The notes beneath the pieces are model-generated. The model ran no database searches. It had not been told where the DNA came from and saw only the letters and a list, made by a program, of their open reading frames with translations. Shown one piece after another: positions 49,905-59,046 of a DNA stretch of 64,000 bases. The translations under genes and the position numbers were made by a program. The stretch is from Aliiglaciecola lipolytica E3 (GTDB lineage Bacteria; Pseudomonadota; Gammaproteobacteria; Enterobacterales; Alteromonadaceae): NCBI RefSeq assembly GCF_000314975.1, contig NZ_BAEN01000059.1, positions 184,657 to 248,656 on the forward strand, in the 5' to 3' direction. Numbering within the stretch: the stretch's first letter is position 1; each line of letters opens with the position of its first letter.

Positions 49905-51086
49905 CTAACATTTGGGCTCGGGCACTCTTACCCAGCCTTCCATTAAGATCCTTGCACTGCGGCTCATAACGGCTTTTTCTACCTGCCATTTTCCGTTTTC
50001 CATCACTGCTTTTGCGCCTACTCGCAGAGTGCCTGATGGGTGTCCAAAGCAAACAGATTCTATGTCGCCACCGCCTGCAGCAAGATTCACCAAAGTACCA
50101 GGTACAGCAGCCGCTGTGCCGATAGCAACTGCCGCTGTTCCCATCATGGCGTGATGTAACTTGCCCATTGAAAGTGCACGTACCGATAAATCAACCTCAG
50201 ACTTAGCCACACTTTTGCCACTTGATGCCAAGTAATCAGCTGGTGGTGCGACAAACGCCACTTTGGGAGTGTGTTGCCTTTGCGCGGCTTGTTCAAGTGA
50301 CTCAATGAGCCCCATTTTTAACGCACCATGAGCACGAATGGTTTCGAATTTCACTAACGCATCCACATTACTATTGATGGCTTCTTGTAGTTCGGTACCT
50401 TGATAACCCAATTCATTCGCGTTTAAAAAAATGGTCGGGATTCCGGCGTTAATCAAAGTTGCATTAAGTTTGCCAACGCCAGGCACATCTAAAACCTCCG
50501 AAACTTCACCGGTCGGAAACATATCGCCTTCACCGTCTGCCGGGTCGATAAACTCAACTGGAATTTCCGCGGCAGGGAAGGTCACCCCATCTAGTTCAAA
50601 ATCACCTAACTCCTGAACTTGTCCATTGCACATAGGTACATGAGCAATGATGGTTTTTTGAATATTTACCTGCCAGATTTTAATTGTGACTACACCATTT
50701 TCGACTAATTTTTCTGTTGGAATCAGTCCAGCATGAATTGCAAATGGTCCCACTGCTGCAGACAAGTTTCCACAGTTGCCCGACCAATCCACAAACGCTT
50801 TATCTATGGCGACTTGGCCAAATAAATAATCAACGTCATGATCGTGCTGCTCAGACTTGGCAACAATCACTGTTTTGCTGGTGCTTGAAGTCGCACCGCC
50901 CATACCATCTGTTTGCTTGCCATAGGGATCGGGACTGCCAATAACCCGTAACAATAACGCATCGCGATATGCACCAGCGGTTTGCGCTTGACTTGGCAGG
51001 TCGTCAAGCTTAAAGAACACCCCTTTACTTGTGCCACCTCGCATATAGGTGGCTGGAACTTTTATTTGTTGCGGGTAGTTACTCAT
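49905..51086 (-). CDS. prpF: 2-methylaconitate cis-trans isomerase PrpF
   Basis: PrpF isomerises the trans-methylaconitate made by AcnD to the cis form used for 2-methylisocitrate formation. The 393-residue protein begins with the family N-terminus KVPATYMRGGTSKGVFF, containing the active-site Lys region. It has the diaminopimelate-epimerase-like two-domain fold (GNCGNLSAAVGPFAIHAGL; second half GDIESVCFGHPSGTLRVGA). Its ATG overlaps the acnD stop by four bases. It is the last gene of the operon. Confidence 0.97.
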   Translation of the reverse strand: MSNYPQQIKVPATYMRGGTSKGVFFKLDDLPSQAQTAGAYRDALLLRVIGSPDPYGKQTDGMGGATSSTSKTVIVAKSEQHDHDVDYLFGQVAIDKAFVDWSGNCGNLSAAVGPFAIHAGLIPTEKLVENGVVTIKIWQVNIQKTIIAHVPMCNGQVQELGDFELDGVTFPAAEIPVEFIDPADGEGDMFPTGEVSEVLDVPGVGKLNATLINAGIPTIFLNANELGYQGTELQEAINSNVDALVKFETIRAHGALKMGLIESLEQAAQRQHTPKVAFVAPPADYLASSGKSVAKSEVDLSVRALSMGKLHHAMMGTAAVAIGTAAAVPGTLVNLAAGGGDIESVCFGHPSGTLRVGAKAVMENGKWQVEKAVMSRSARILMEGWVRVPEPKC

Positions 51087-53683
51087 GCGGTTTGTCCTTC
51101 AGACTCGAGAAAGTCTTGGGCAAAGCGTTGCAATACACCACCTGCTTCATAAATGGAGGCTTCTTCGGCAGTATCTAGACGACAATTCACCGGCACTTCT
51201 AAGCTTTCTCCGTTGCTACGATGAATCACTAAAGTTAAAGACGCGCCAGGTTGGCGATTGCCTTTTACGTCAAACACCTCACTGCCATCAATATTCAGCG
51301 TTTTGCGGGTTGTGCCAGCTTCAAATTCCAAAGGTAAAACGCCCATACCGATTAAGTTGGTACGATGGATACGCTCAAATCCTTCGGCCACTATGACTTC
51401 TACACCGGCTAAACGTACCCCTTTAGCAGCCCAATCCCGAGAAGAGCCTTGCCCATAATCAGCACCGGCAATAATAATCAGCGGCTGTTTGCGTTGCATG
51501 TAGGTTTCAATCGCATCCCACATACGCATTACTTTTCCTTCCGGTTCCAGTCGCGTAAGAGAACCTTGTTTGATATCACCGTTTTCCATCACCATTTCAT
51601 TCAGCAGTTTTGGATTGGCAAATGTAGCCCGCTGTGCGGTTAGGTGATCACCTCTATGCGTAGCATAGGAATTAAAATCGACTTCCGGGACATCCATCGA
51701 CAATAAATATTCACCCGCTGCACTGTCTGCCATTATCGCATTAGATGGTGAAAGGTGGTCAGTGGTAATGTTATCACCAAGTACAGCTAAAGCGCGCATG
51801 CCTTTCATATTGCGAGGGGCGGCCAATGCACCTTCCCAGTATGGGGGACGACGAATGTAGGTGCTCTTTTCGCGCCAATCGTAGAGTGGATCTATGTCTT
51901 CGCCGTAATCCACGCTCAAATCAAACATAGGATCATAGACTTTTTTGAACTGTTCTGGTTTCACACTACTGGCGACAATAGCATCAATTTCTTCGTCAGT
52001 AGGCCATAGATCTTTTAAGGTGATTGGGTTGCCTTGTGGATCGGTACCTAACACATCTTTTTCAATATCGAAGCGGATAGTTCCGGCAATCGCATAAGCC
52101 ACCACTAACGGCGGAGAAGCTAAAAACGCTTGTTTTGCATAAGGGTGAATACGCCCATCAAAATTACGGTTGCCAGACAACACCGCAGTGGCATACAAAT
52201 CACGCTCGATTACTTCTTGTTGAATTTTCGGATCTAACGCGCCACTCATACCGTTACAGGTTGTACAGGCAAAGCCGACTATGCCAAACCCGAGTTGTTC
52301 AAGTTCCGGTAACAAATTAGATTCTTCTAAATAAAGTTGTACGGCTTTTGACCCTGGCGCTAAAGACGTTTTGACCCAAGGTTTTCTAGTGAGCCCTAGT
52401 TTGTTGGCGTTTCTAGCGATCAACCCCGCTGCAATAACATTGCGCGGGTTACTGGTATTCGTACAACTGGTAATAGCTGCAATGATGACTGCGCCATCGG
52501 GCATTAATCCAGCTTGATTTTCTACTGTACCTGAAATGCCTAAAGCAGCTAAATCATTGGTAGAAACACGACGATGAGGGTTAGATGGGCCTGCAAGGTT
52601 TCGTCCCACAGTCGATAAATCGAATTGCAACACTCGCTCGTACTGAGCGTTATTTAATGTATCTGCCCAGAGACCAGTATGTTTGGCGTAATTTTCTACT
52701 AGTTGCACTTGTTCTTCATCGCGACCAGTGAGCTTAAGGTAATCGATGGTTTTGTCATCGATATAAAACATCGCGGCGGAAGCGCCAAATTCTGGTGTCA
52801 TATTCGAAATAGTGGCTCGGTCACCTAAGGTTAAATTTGCCGCTCCTTCGCCATAAAATTCCAAATACGCAGAAACAACACGCTGGTTACGAAGAAACTC
52901 GGTAATCGAAAGGACTATGTCTGTTGCGGTGATACCCGGTTGACGTTTACCCGTTAGCTCAACGCCAATAATATTAGGTAAACGCATGTATGAAGCACGA
53001 CCTAGCATGACACTCTCAGCTTCCAATCCTCCGACACCTAATGCAATTACACCGAGGGCATCAACATGAGGAGTATGGCTGTCCGTTCCCACTAACGTAT
53101 CAGGGAAAGCAACGCCGTCTCTGGCATGCACAACGGGTGACATTTTTTCTAAGTTAATTTGATGCATGATGCCGTTACCCGGTGGAATAACGTCAATATT
53201 TTTAAACGCAGTTTTCGTCCAATTTATAAAGTGGAAGCGGTCTTCATTGCGGCGATCTTCAATGGCGCGATTCTTTTCAAATGCGTCAGTCTCAAAACCA
53301 GCATGTTCAACGGCGAGTGAGTGATCGACAATCAACTGAGTAGGTACAACTGGGTTTACTTTTGCCGGATCACCCCCTTTTAACGCAATTGCATCACGCA
53401 GCCCAGCTAAGTCTACTAACGCGGTTTGACCCAAAATATCATGGCAGACAACCCGAGCAGGGAACCAAGGGAAATCTAAATCGCGCTTGCGTTCGATAAT
53501 CTGTTCTAATGCGGCATTGAGCATTTCAGGATCGCATTTACGTACTAAGTTCTCTGCTAGTACGCGAGATGTGTAGGGAAGCGTGTCATATGCGCCGGGC
53601 TTTATCGCATCGACCGCTTCTCGGGTATCAAAATAATCTAACTTGGAGTTGGGAAGGCGTTTTCTATATTGGGTATTCATCAT
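51083..53683 (-). CDS. acnD: Fe/S-dependent 2-methylcitrate dehydratase AcnD
   Basis: AcnD dehydrates 2-methylcitrate to trans-2-methylaconitate and replaces PrpD. The 866-residue protein is an aconitase-family enzyme: starts YRKRLPNSKLDYFDTREAV, has GTDSHTPHVDALGV, the cluster cysteines in ITSCTNTSNPRNV and CTTCNGMSG, and the C-terminal swivel domain with GADYGQGSSRDWAAKG. It is directly coupled to prpF, the hallmark of the AcnD/PrpF pathway variant. Confidence 0.97.
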   Translation of the reverse strand: MMNTQYRKRLPNSKLDYFDTREAVDAIKPGAYDTLPYTSRVLAENLVRKCDPEMLNAALEQIIERKRDLDFPWFPARVVCHDILGQTALVDLAGLRDAIALKGGDPAKVNPVVPTQLIVDHSLAVEHAGFETDAFEKNRAIEDRRNEDRFHFINWTKTAFKNIDVIPPGNGIMHQINLEKMSPVVHARDGVAFPDTLVGTDSHTPHVDALGVIALGVGGLEAESVMLGRASYMRLPNIIGVELTGKRQPGITATDIVLSITEFLRNQRVVSAYLEFYGEGAANLTLGDRATISNMTPEFGASAAMFYIDDKTIDYLKLTGRDEEQVQLVENYAKHTGLWADTLNNAQYERVLQFDLSTVGRNLAGPSNPHRRVSTNDLAALGISGTVENQAGLMPDGAVIIAAITSCTNTSNPRNVIAAGLIARNANKLGLTRKPWVKTSLAPGSKAVQLYLEESNLLPELEQLGFGIVGFACTTCNGMSGALDPKIQQEVIERDLYATAVLSGNRNFDGRIHPYAKQAFLASPPLVVAYAIAGTIRFDIEKDVLGTDPQGNPITLKDLWPTDEEIDAIVASSVKPEQFKKVYDPMFDLSVDYGEDIDPLYDWREKSTYIRRPPYWEGALAAPRNMKGMRALAVLGDNITTDHLSPSNAIMADSAAGEYLLSMDVPEVDFNSYATHRGDHLTAQRATFANPKLLNEMVMENGDIKQGSLTRLEPEGKVMRMWDAIETYMQRKQPLIIIAGADYGQGSSRDWAAKGVRLAGVEVIVAEGFERIHRTNLIGMGVLPLEFEAGTTRKTLNIDGSEVFDVKGNRQPGASLTLVIHRSNGESLEVPVNCRLDTAEEASIYEAGGVLQRFAQDFLESEGQTA

Positions 53684-53711
53684 TTTTTCTACCTTGCTAT
53701 TGCGTGAGTAG

Positions 53712-53734
53712 AGTGGGCATCGATCATGCCCACT
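53712..53734. promoter_or_regulatory. Stem-loop between prpC and acnD
   Basis: AGTGGGCAT (53712-53720), loop CGATC and ATGCCCACT (53726-53734) form a perfect 9-bp stem in the 73-base prpC-acnD gap. There is no U-tract in the operon direction. It may set the relative levels of the two parts of the transcript. Confidence 0.6.
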
Positions 53735-53756
53735 TGTTCTTTAGAAAAGTAAGCGC

Positions 53757-54881
53757 TTAGCGTTGCTCAATTGGCGTGACTTTACGTGGTTCTTCGCCGA
53801 TATAGTCTGCACTAGGTCGGATAATACGGTTGTTGGCTCTTTGTTCCATGACATGAGCAGCCCAGCCGGTTAATCGCGAACACACAAAAATAGGCGTAAA
53901 CAATTTAGTCGGAATACCCATAAAATGATATGCCGAAGCATGGAAGAAGTCGGCATTACAAAACAGTTTTTTGGTGTCCCACATAAATTCTTCACAGGCA
54001 ACAGAAATATCGTACAAACTGGTATCACCAAATTCGCTAGCGAGTTTTTCTGACCATCTTTTAATAATTACATTACGTGGATCAGATTCACGATAAATGG
54101 CGTGTCCGAAGCCCATAATCTTTTCTTTATTCGCCAACATTTCTGCCATTTTTAATTTGGCATCTTCCGGTGAGCTGAATTTTTGAATCATGTCCATTGC
54201 AGCTTCGTTGGCGCCGCCATGTAGGGGACCGCGCAATGAACCGATGGCCCCTGTGATACAAGAAAACATATCTGACAAGGTTGATGCACAAACCCGCGCA
54301 GTGAATGTTGAAGCGTTGAATTCATGCTCAGCATATAAAATGAGTGATACGTCCATGACACGGCGATGCAATTCAGAAGGTGCTTGGTCTGTTAACAATT
54401 TTAAAAAGTGACCAGCAATTGAATCTTGATCTGTGTTGCATTCGATTTCCACATTATCGTGGGAAAAACGATACCAATAGCACATTATTGCTGGGAAAGC
54501 GGCTAGTAAACGATCAGCTGCCTGTTGTTGTTGGGTAAAGTCTTGCTCTGGCTCCAAGTTACCTAAAAATGAACAACCTGTACGCATGACATCCATTGGA
54601 TGAGCATCGGCGGGAATACGTTTTAACACCTCTTTTAGTGCTTCTGGTAAGTCACGTTTTTCACTTAGGTTTTTTCGATAGTCTTCCAATTGTGTTGCAT
54701 TGGGTAACTCACCTTTGAAAAGTAAGTAGGCGACTTCTTCGAATGTGGCATTATCAGCTAAATCTGATACGTCGTAGCCACGATAAGTCAATCCAGATCC
54801 GGATTTGCCAACTGTACACAATGCTGTTTCGCCTGCACTTTGACCACGTAGTCCTGCGCCACTTAGTTTTTTGTCAACCAT
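53757..54881 (-). CDS. prpC: 2-methylcitrate synthase
   Basis: PrpC condenses propionyl-CoA with oxaloacetate. The 374-residue protein fits the short 2-methylcitrate synthase class: GLRGQSAGETALCTVGKSGSGLTYRGYDV at the N-terminus, catalytic His in GPLHGGANEAAM, GFGHAIYRESDPRN with the second His, and FCNADFFHASAYHFMGIP with the catalytic Asp. It lies 34 bases after prpB. Confidence 0.97.
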   Translation of the reverse strand: MVDKKLSGAGLRGQSAGETALCTVGKSGSGLTYRGYDVSDLADNATFEEVAYLLFKGELPNATQLEDYRKNLSEKRDLPEALKEVLKRIPADAHPMDVMRTGCSFLGNLEPEQDFTQQQQAADRLLAAFPAIMCYWYRFSHDNVEIECNTDQDSIAGHFLKLLTDQAPSELHRRVMDVSLILYAEHEFNASTFTARVCASTLSDMFSCITGAIGSLRGPLHGGANEAAMDMIQKFSSPEDAKLKMAEMLANKEKIMGFGHAIYRESDPRNVIIKRWSEKLASEFGDTSLYDISVACEEFMWDTKKLFCNADFFHASAYHFMGIPTKLFTPIFVCSRLTGWAAHVMEQRANNRIIRPSADYIGEEPRKVTPIEQR

Positions 54882-54915
54882 GATAGAGTCCTGTTATTAA
54901 TTTTAATCTGTAGGG

Positions 54916-55794
54916 TTATTTATTTTTGCCTTGTGAAAAAAGGCTATCTAGTTTTTGCTCGTAATCGTGATAGCCAAGATAGTCATACAGCTCCATACGG
55001 GTTTGCATAGTATCTACAACTGCTTTTTGATCTCCGTTGTTTAGAATAGAAGTGTAGACTGTTTCAGCGGCTTTATTCATTGCTCTAAAAGCGCTCAGCG
55101 GATAAAGCACCATAGCTGCGCCCCATTCACCAAGTTGTTGTTTATTCCATAATTCTGTTTTACCGAATTCAGTGATATTCGCCAAAATAGGGACATCTAA
55201 AGCATCAGCAAATGCACGGTAATGTTCTTCGGTTTGAACCGCTTCTGCGAAAATGCCATCTGCTCCGGCCGCAACATACGCTTTTGCTCTTTCAATAGCG
55301 GCTTCTAAACCTTCTTGGGCAAAGGCATCAGTACGTGCCATTATGAAAAAATCCGGATCCGTGCGCGCATCTACTGCCGCAGTTATGCGATCTGCCATTT
55401 CTTGAATCGAAACCACTTCTTTATTTGGACGATGCCCGCAACGTTTTTGCGCAACCTGGTCTTCCATGTGAACCGCGGCTGCACCTGCTTTTTCCATGTC
55501 TCTAATGGTCTTAGCAATATTAAACGCACCGCCCCAACCGGTGTCTATGTCGACTAATAACGGTAAATCGCATGCTGAGGTAATGCGCTGTACATCTACC
55601 AACACATCATTCAACGAAGTCATACCTAAATCGGGTAATCCATATGATGCGTTAGCCACTCCGCCACCTGATAAATAAATTGCTTTGTGACCTATTTGTT
55701 TTGCCATCATTGCAGAGTAGGCATTGATGGTGCCGACTATTTGTAAGGGAGAGTTGTCAATCAATGCCTGACGAAAGCGTTTACCTGGACTCAT
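54916..55794 (-). CDS. prpB: 2-methylisocitrate lyase
   Basis: PrpB splits 2-methylisocitrate into pyruvate and succinate. From ATG 55794 (GAGGAAATT ribosome site) the protein has 292 residues and starts [21 protein letters not shown]. The open frame extends 12 codons further without support. It shows [26 protein letters not shown] and the family signature [10 protein letters not shown] (here [11 protein letters not shown]) with the catalytic Cys. It is the first structural gene of the operon. Confidence 0.97.
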   Translation of the reverse strand: MSPGKRFRQALIDNSPLQIVGTINAYSAMMAKQIGHKAIYLSGGGVANASYGLPDLGMTSLNDVLVDVQRITSACDLPLLVDIDTGWGGAFNIAKTIRDMEKAGAAAVHMEDQVAQKRCGHRPNKEVVSIQEMADRITAAVDARTDPDFFIMARTDAFAQEGLEAAIERAKAYVAAGADGIFAEAVQTEEHYRAFADALDVPILANITEFGKTELWNKQQLGEWGAAMVLYPLSAFRAMNKAAETVYTSILNNGDQKAVVDTMQTRMELYDYLGYHDYEQKLDSLFSQGKNK

Positions 55795-55830
55795 AATTTC
55801 CTCTTTTATAAATTCGGTGTCATAAATCAA

Positions 55831-56532
55831 TTAAAATGACTGGAGTTTCTTTTCAATATTGTTTTTGGAATACAGAATGTGGCGACGCATTAACATTTCC
55901 GCCAGTTCACCATCACGATTAGCAATGGCTTGTACTATGTGTTTATGTTCTTCAAACGCGGTGGATACGCGAGGTCCCGCCATACCAAGTTGCACGCGAT
56001 ACATGCGTACTAAGTGATAAATGCCGTTTACCAGCATTGATATAAGATGTTCGTTTTTGCTTCCTACGATAATACGGTAATGAAAATCCACATCTCCAGC
56101 TTCTTGGTAATATGATTGACCTTGTTGGACTTCTTTAAAATGATCTGAAAGTAACGATTTCAGTTCAGCTATTTCACTATCGGTCATGTTAACCGCGGCT
56201 AATCTGGCTGCCATACCTTCAAGAGATTCACGCACTTGATAGAGTTGAACAAGGCCTTCAGGGGTTAAGCTAACTACTCTGGCGCCGACATTTGCTTTAC
56301 GCTCAACTAGATGACACGCTTCCAAACGATTGATCGCTTCACGCACTACCGCACGACTGACGATATACCTTGTCGACAATTCTGTTTCACTGAGTTTGCT
56401 GCCAGATTGAATCTCACCTTCAACAATATCCTTGCGAAGTTGATAAAACGTTTTATCCGCCGCGGTTACCGGCGATTCAGATAAATATTTAACCAATGTT
56501 TGACGTCTTATGTCTATTGATAATGTCGACAA
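55831..56532 (-). CDS. GntR-family regulator of the propionate operon
   Basis: The protein (up to 233 residues) has an N-terminal GntR winged helix (LRKDIVEGEIQSGSKLSETELSTRYIVSRAVVREAINRLEA). A FadR/VanR-type all-helical FCD domain follows (VRESLEGMAARLAAVNMT, DVDFHYRIIVGS, EEHKHIVQAI), with His residues likely to bind metal plus an organic-acid ligand. No ATG start exists. The outermost start is TTG 56532, but that codon overlaps a candidate -10 box (see operator entry), so a TTG at 56496 is an alternative. It precedes prpB directly and probably represses the operon and itself, releasing on a methylcitrate-pathway intermediate. Confidence 0.9.
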   Translation of the reverse strand: MSTLSIDIRRQTLVKYLSESPVTAADKTFYQLRKDIVEGEIQSGSKLSETELSTRYIVSRAVVREAINRLEACHLVERKANVGARVVSLTPEGLVQLYQVRESLEGMAARLAAVNMTDSEIAELKSLLSDHFKEVQQGQSYYQEAGDVDFHYRIIVGSKNEHLISMLVNGIYHLVRMYRVQLGMAGPRVSTAFEEHKHIVQAIANRDGELAEMLMRRHILYSKNNIEKKLQSF

Positions 56533-56585
56533 TATAGACGTATATTGTCAGTTTTTCAAGTGTAAATGCAGATATTGTCGACAAT
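56523..56585 (-). promoter_or_regulatory. prp promoter with TTGTCGACAA-type GntR operators
   Basis: A candidate minus-strand promoter has -35 TTGAAA (56559-56554) and -10 TATATT (56536-56531) with 17-base spacing. A perfect 12-base palindrome ATTGTCGACAAT lies at 56574-56585. A second copy with an 8-base perfect core (TGTCGACA, 56524-56531) covers the -10/start region. A half-site ATTGTCA is at 56544-56550 in the spacer. The arrangement fits repression by the adjacent GntR protein. Confidence 0.88.
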
Positions 56586-56668
56586 TTCTGGATGTGTTTA
56601 ATACTTGTTTAAACAACAGGGAGTTTACAAATGGAAGTGGAGCTAGGCGTTTCTAATAAAAAATGTGT

Positions 56669-56700
56669 CGCTAACCTATCCAACATTCAATAGGTTAGCG
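56669..56700 (-). terminator. Terminator of the small membrane-protein gene
   Basis: CGCTAACCTAT (56669-56679) and ATAGGTTAGCG (56690-56700) form a perfect 11-bp stem. On the minus strand, five bases on, a run of six T residues follows. It lies about 47 bases past the stop codon at 56747. The prp promoter region lies on the other side. Confidence 0.85.
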
Positions 56701-56746
56701 ATCGGTAGATAATTTTAGTTAGGTTTATATTCAACCATTAATCTGT

Positions 56747-56938
56747 TTAAACGCCATAGCGGGGAGATTTTAACGGTGCTAGTAACAGATAAAATATCCA
56801 TGCAAACCAAGAGATAAAGATGACGGCTAAAACCCATGCCGCTTTTTCACCTCCGCTTGTGCGGTTTGAGGTCGCAATTGCTACAATCGGAATAAGCCAC
56901 AAGCAAAATATTACTAAGCCACATAAAAAACTAAACAT
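56747..56938 (-). CDS. Small two-helix membrane protein (PLDc_N-like)
   Basis: ATG 56938 follows a strong GGAGGT ribosome site and gives 63 residues starting MFSFLCGLVIFCLWLIPIVAIATS. It has two hydrophobic helices separated by a short GGEKAAW loop, ending LLAPLKSPRYGV. The spacing and the WLIPIV ... K.AW.L...F..W..W.FYLL pattern resemble PLDc_N domains (PF13396-type), found alone in many small membrane proteins. Role unknown. It has its own terminator. Confidence 0.75.
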   Translation of the reverse strand: MFSFLCGLVIFCLWLIPIVAIATSNRTSGGEKAAWVLAVIFISWFAWIFYLLLAPLKSPRYGV

Positions 56939-57339
56939 CTGTAGTACCTCCATTCACCCTTTTTCAACTCATGTAGTTGGGTGGTTATTGTGAAAAAACA
57001 AATCAGGGTTCGTTTAATTCGTTCCTAATTCTTAATTACTTCACTGGAGCAAAATACATTCCAACCAGAAATTCGCTATATTTCAGATAGTTATGTTTTT
57101 ATATGTCGATAGTTATGAAGGCTTTTGACCAAATAATAGTATTTTTAGCTAAAAATAAGTGGCGAAAACGTATTTAATATTCTGCTATGAATAGAACTTG
57201 GAACAAAAATGTAAATACAGAGGTTAAGGCTGTTATACTTTCACAAATAAAATGTAATTAAGTGTTTGATTACGTATCGATAATTTGGCGTACGTACGGA
57301 TAGGATGGTTCCGTGGTGTGATGCCTTTTGGAACTTTAT
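56939..57339. other. About 400-base intergenic region, divergent promoters
   Basis: I see no gene here. The region separates the small membrane-protein gene from the HDOD gene and should hold both promoters. A short alternating CGTACGTACG stretch at about 57290-57299 is the only notable local pattern. Confidence 0.55.
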
Positions 57340-58803
57340 ATGCGCGAAAAGTCAAAACTGACATCAGCTCAGTGGGTAGCGTTACTTGCCAAAGAAGAAT
57401 TACCTGCAATTACCTCTATTGCGGGTATTTTGGATAAATTTTCTAACGATGATAGATCCTCAATACCTAGCTTAAGCAAAGTTATACTGCATGATCAGGC
57501 CTTGTCGTCTAGCTTATTGAAGGTAGCGAATAGTTCAAGTCGCTCGCCAATTAAGCGAGTTACGACCGTATCCCGTGCAGCCATTTTTCTCGGCATACAA
57601 TCAGTTAAAAATATTTGTCTTACAGCAAAAGTGTTAGAAGGATTATTAAATAGTAAACATCTGGCTCCCGCTGTATATGAAAGATTGATGAAGTTGATGG
57701 CAAACGCATTTTTTGCCGGTCTATTGGCTAGAATGATGGTGCCAAATTACGACGAAAGTACCCAAGAAGAAGTGTATTTAGCGGCTATGATGTACAACAT
57801 AGGAGAAACTTCTTTTTGGAGCACGGGTAACCCACTTACCCGTGAGCTCATCCAAAAAATAGGGATGCCGAAAGTGGCTTTTGAACAATATTGTGTTTCG
57901 GTAGCAGGTGTTAAGTTTAAAGAGTTAAGTATTGGACTCGCACGTACTTGGAATCTAGGTGAGCTGTTGATTAAATCTCTTGATCAGCCACAAAGTCGCA
58001 CCAAAGAAATGAATATTATTCGCCTATCTAATCAACTAAGCGAAGCGATAGGATCTCCGCCAAAGAATCGAGCAAAGTTCGACAACTTACTTAAAGATAT
58101 TTGCACTCTAATTAATGTTAAACAAAGTACGTTAAAACAAAATATCGAAACTACGCGCAAGTTAGCAGTCGAGTTATTAGGCTCTTATAATGCATCAGTG
58201 TTAGAAAGCTACATAAAACCACTACCGCAAGAAAAAGACTTTGGTGCGATTCCTAATTCTACTGAACTTGCCAATTTAAGTATTGAACAACAACTCATCA
58301 TTAGTATCAGGTCACTCAATGCGTTGACTAAATCTAGTCGTAGTATCAACGAGTTTTTATCTTTAACTTTACAGCTATTATCTCAGATTTTTCATTTCCA
58401 TCGTTGCAGTTTTTGGGTGTTTAACCAAGACAGAAGTGAATTGGAATGCAGACAAAGTGTAGATAGTGATGGTCAATCGACTCGTTTTCTTTATTCTTTT
58501 GCTATGGCTGAAACAGAAAATATTATGAGTTATGTCCTTGAACAAGACGAAGCAGTGTTTGTTGAAAATTATCAAGATGTAAAATGGCGCAATTATTTAA
58601 CTTATGAATCTGAGCAATTGATAGAGTCAGGGGTACTTTGTTTGTCTCCGGTAAAAGTAAACGCTAAAGTCGTTGGTGTTATTAGTGCTCAATTCTTAGA
58701 TAAGGCAAGTTATTTTACTGAAAATGAATTTATCCATTTTGAGTTAATAGCTGACCATTTGAATCTGTGTCTGTCTTATGTCTCAAAACGCATGCACTCT
58801 TAA
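57340..58803 (+). CDS. HDOD and GAF domain signalling protein
   Basis: From ATG 57340 the protein has 487 residues. A TTG at 57328 would add four. The N-terminal half (about 10-290) is an HDOD domain, the HD-like output fold without full metal-binding residues (ELPAITSIAGILDKFSNDDRSSIPSLSKVILHDQALSSSLLKVANSS). The C-terminal half (about 325-480) is a GAF domain (LSLTLQLLSQIFHFHRCSFWVFNQDRSELECRQSV; GVLCLSPVKVNAKVVGVISAQF). HDOD proteins often act in c-di-GMP, motility or stress signalling by protein contact. It stands alone. The ligand and partner are unknown. Confidence 0.9.
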   Translation: MREKSKLTSAQWVALLAKEELPAITSIAGILDKFSNDDRSSIPSLSKVILHDQALSSSLLKVANSSSRSPIKRVTTVSRAAIFLGIQSVKNICLTAKVLEGLLNSKHLAPAVYERLMKLMANAFFAGLLARMMVPNYDESTQEEVYLAAMMYNIGETSFWSTGNPLTRELIQKIGMPKVAFEQYCVSVAGVKFKELSIGLARTWNLGELLIKSLDQPQSRTKEMNIIRLSNQLSEAIGSPPKNRAKFDNLLKDICTLINVKQSTLKQNIETTRKLAVELLGSYNASVLESYIKPLPQEKDFGAIPNSTELANLSIEQQLIISIRSLNALTKSSRSINEFLSLTLQLLSQIFHFHRCSFWVFNQDRSELECRQSVDSDGQSTRFLYSFAMAETENIMSYVLEQDEAVFVENYQDVKWRNYLTYESEQLIESGVLCLSPVKVNAKVVGVISAQFLDKASYFTENEFIHFELIADHLNLCLSYVSKRMHS

Positions 58804-58826
58804 TTTTTATCAAAAGCATTAAAAAA

Positions 58827-58935
58827 GCCGTAAGCAAAAAATGCACACGGCCCAGGGAGTTCGACAGTTCACTACGCTGTCATTAAGTAGGACGTGCGTT
58901 ACTAGCAAAAAGTTTAAAAAAACTTTTATTTTTTT
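58827..58935 (+). ncRNA. Three consecutive hairpins ending in a U-tract: terminator or possible small RNA
   Basis: Stem 1 pairs GCCGT (58827-58831) with ACGGC (58847-58851). Stem 2 pairs GACAG (58863-58867) with CTGTC (58877-58881). Stem 3 pairs AAAAGTTT (58908-58915) with AAACTTTT (58920-58927), followed by ATTTTTTT. Stem 3 can terminate HDOD transcripts. The three-hairpin order would also fit a short regulatory RNA, but no promoter was identified. Stem 1 is preceded by six A residues, so it can also terminate minus-strand transcription. Confidence 0.35.
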
Positions 58936-58989
58936 CGTTCACTAATTGATAAGAGTATAGTTAAAATCAAATAGATGGCATCATTATGA

Positions 58990-59018
58990 TTGCATTTTGT
59001 TTTTAATGCTCTTATAGT
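58990..59018 (+). promoter_or_regulatory. Promoter of the WYL regulator gene
   Basis: TTGCAT (58990-58995) and TATAGT (59013-59018) are 17 bases apart, close to sigma-70 consensus, and 28 bases before the ATG at 59047. This argues against translation starting at the earlier in-frame ATGs around 58990. Confidence 0.7.
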
Positions 59019-59046
59019 TAACAAAAAACGGAATGAGAGCGTAAAA

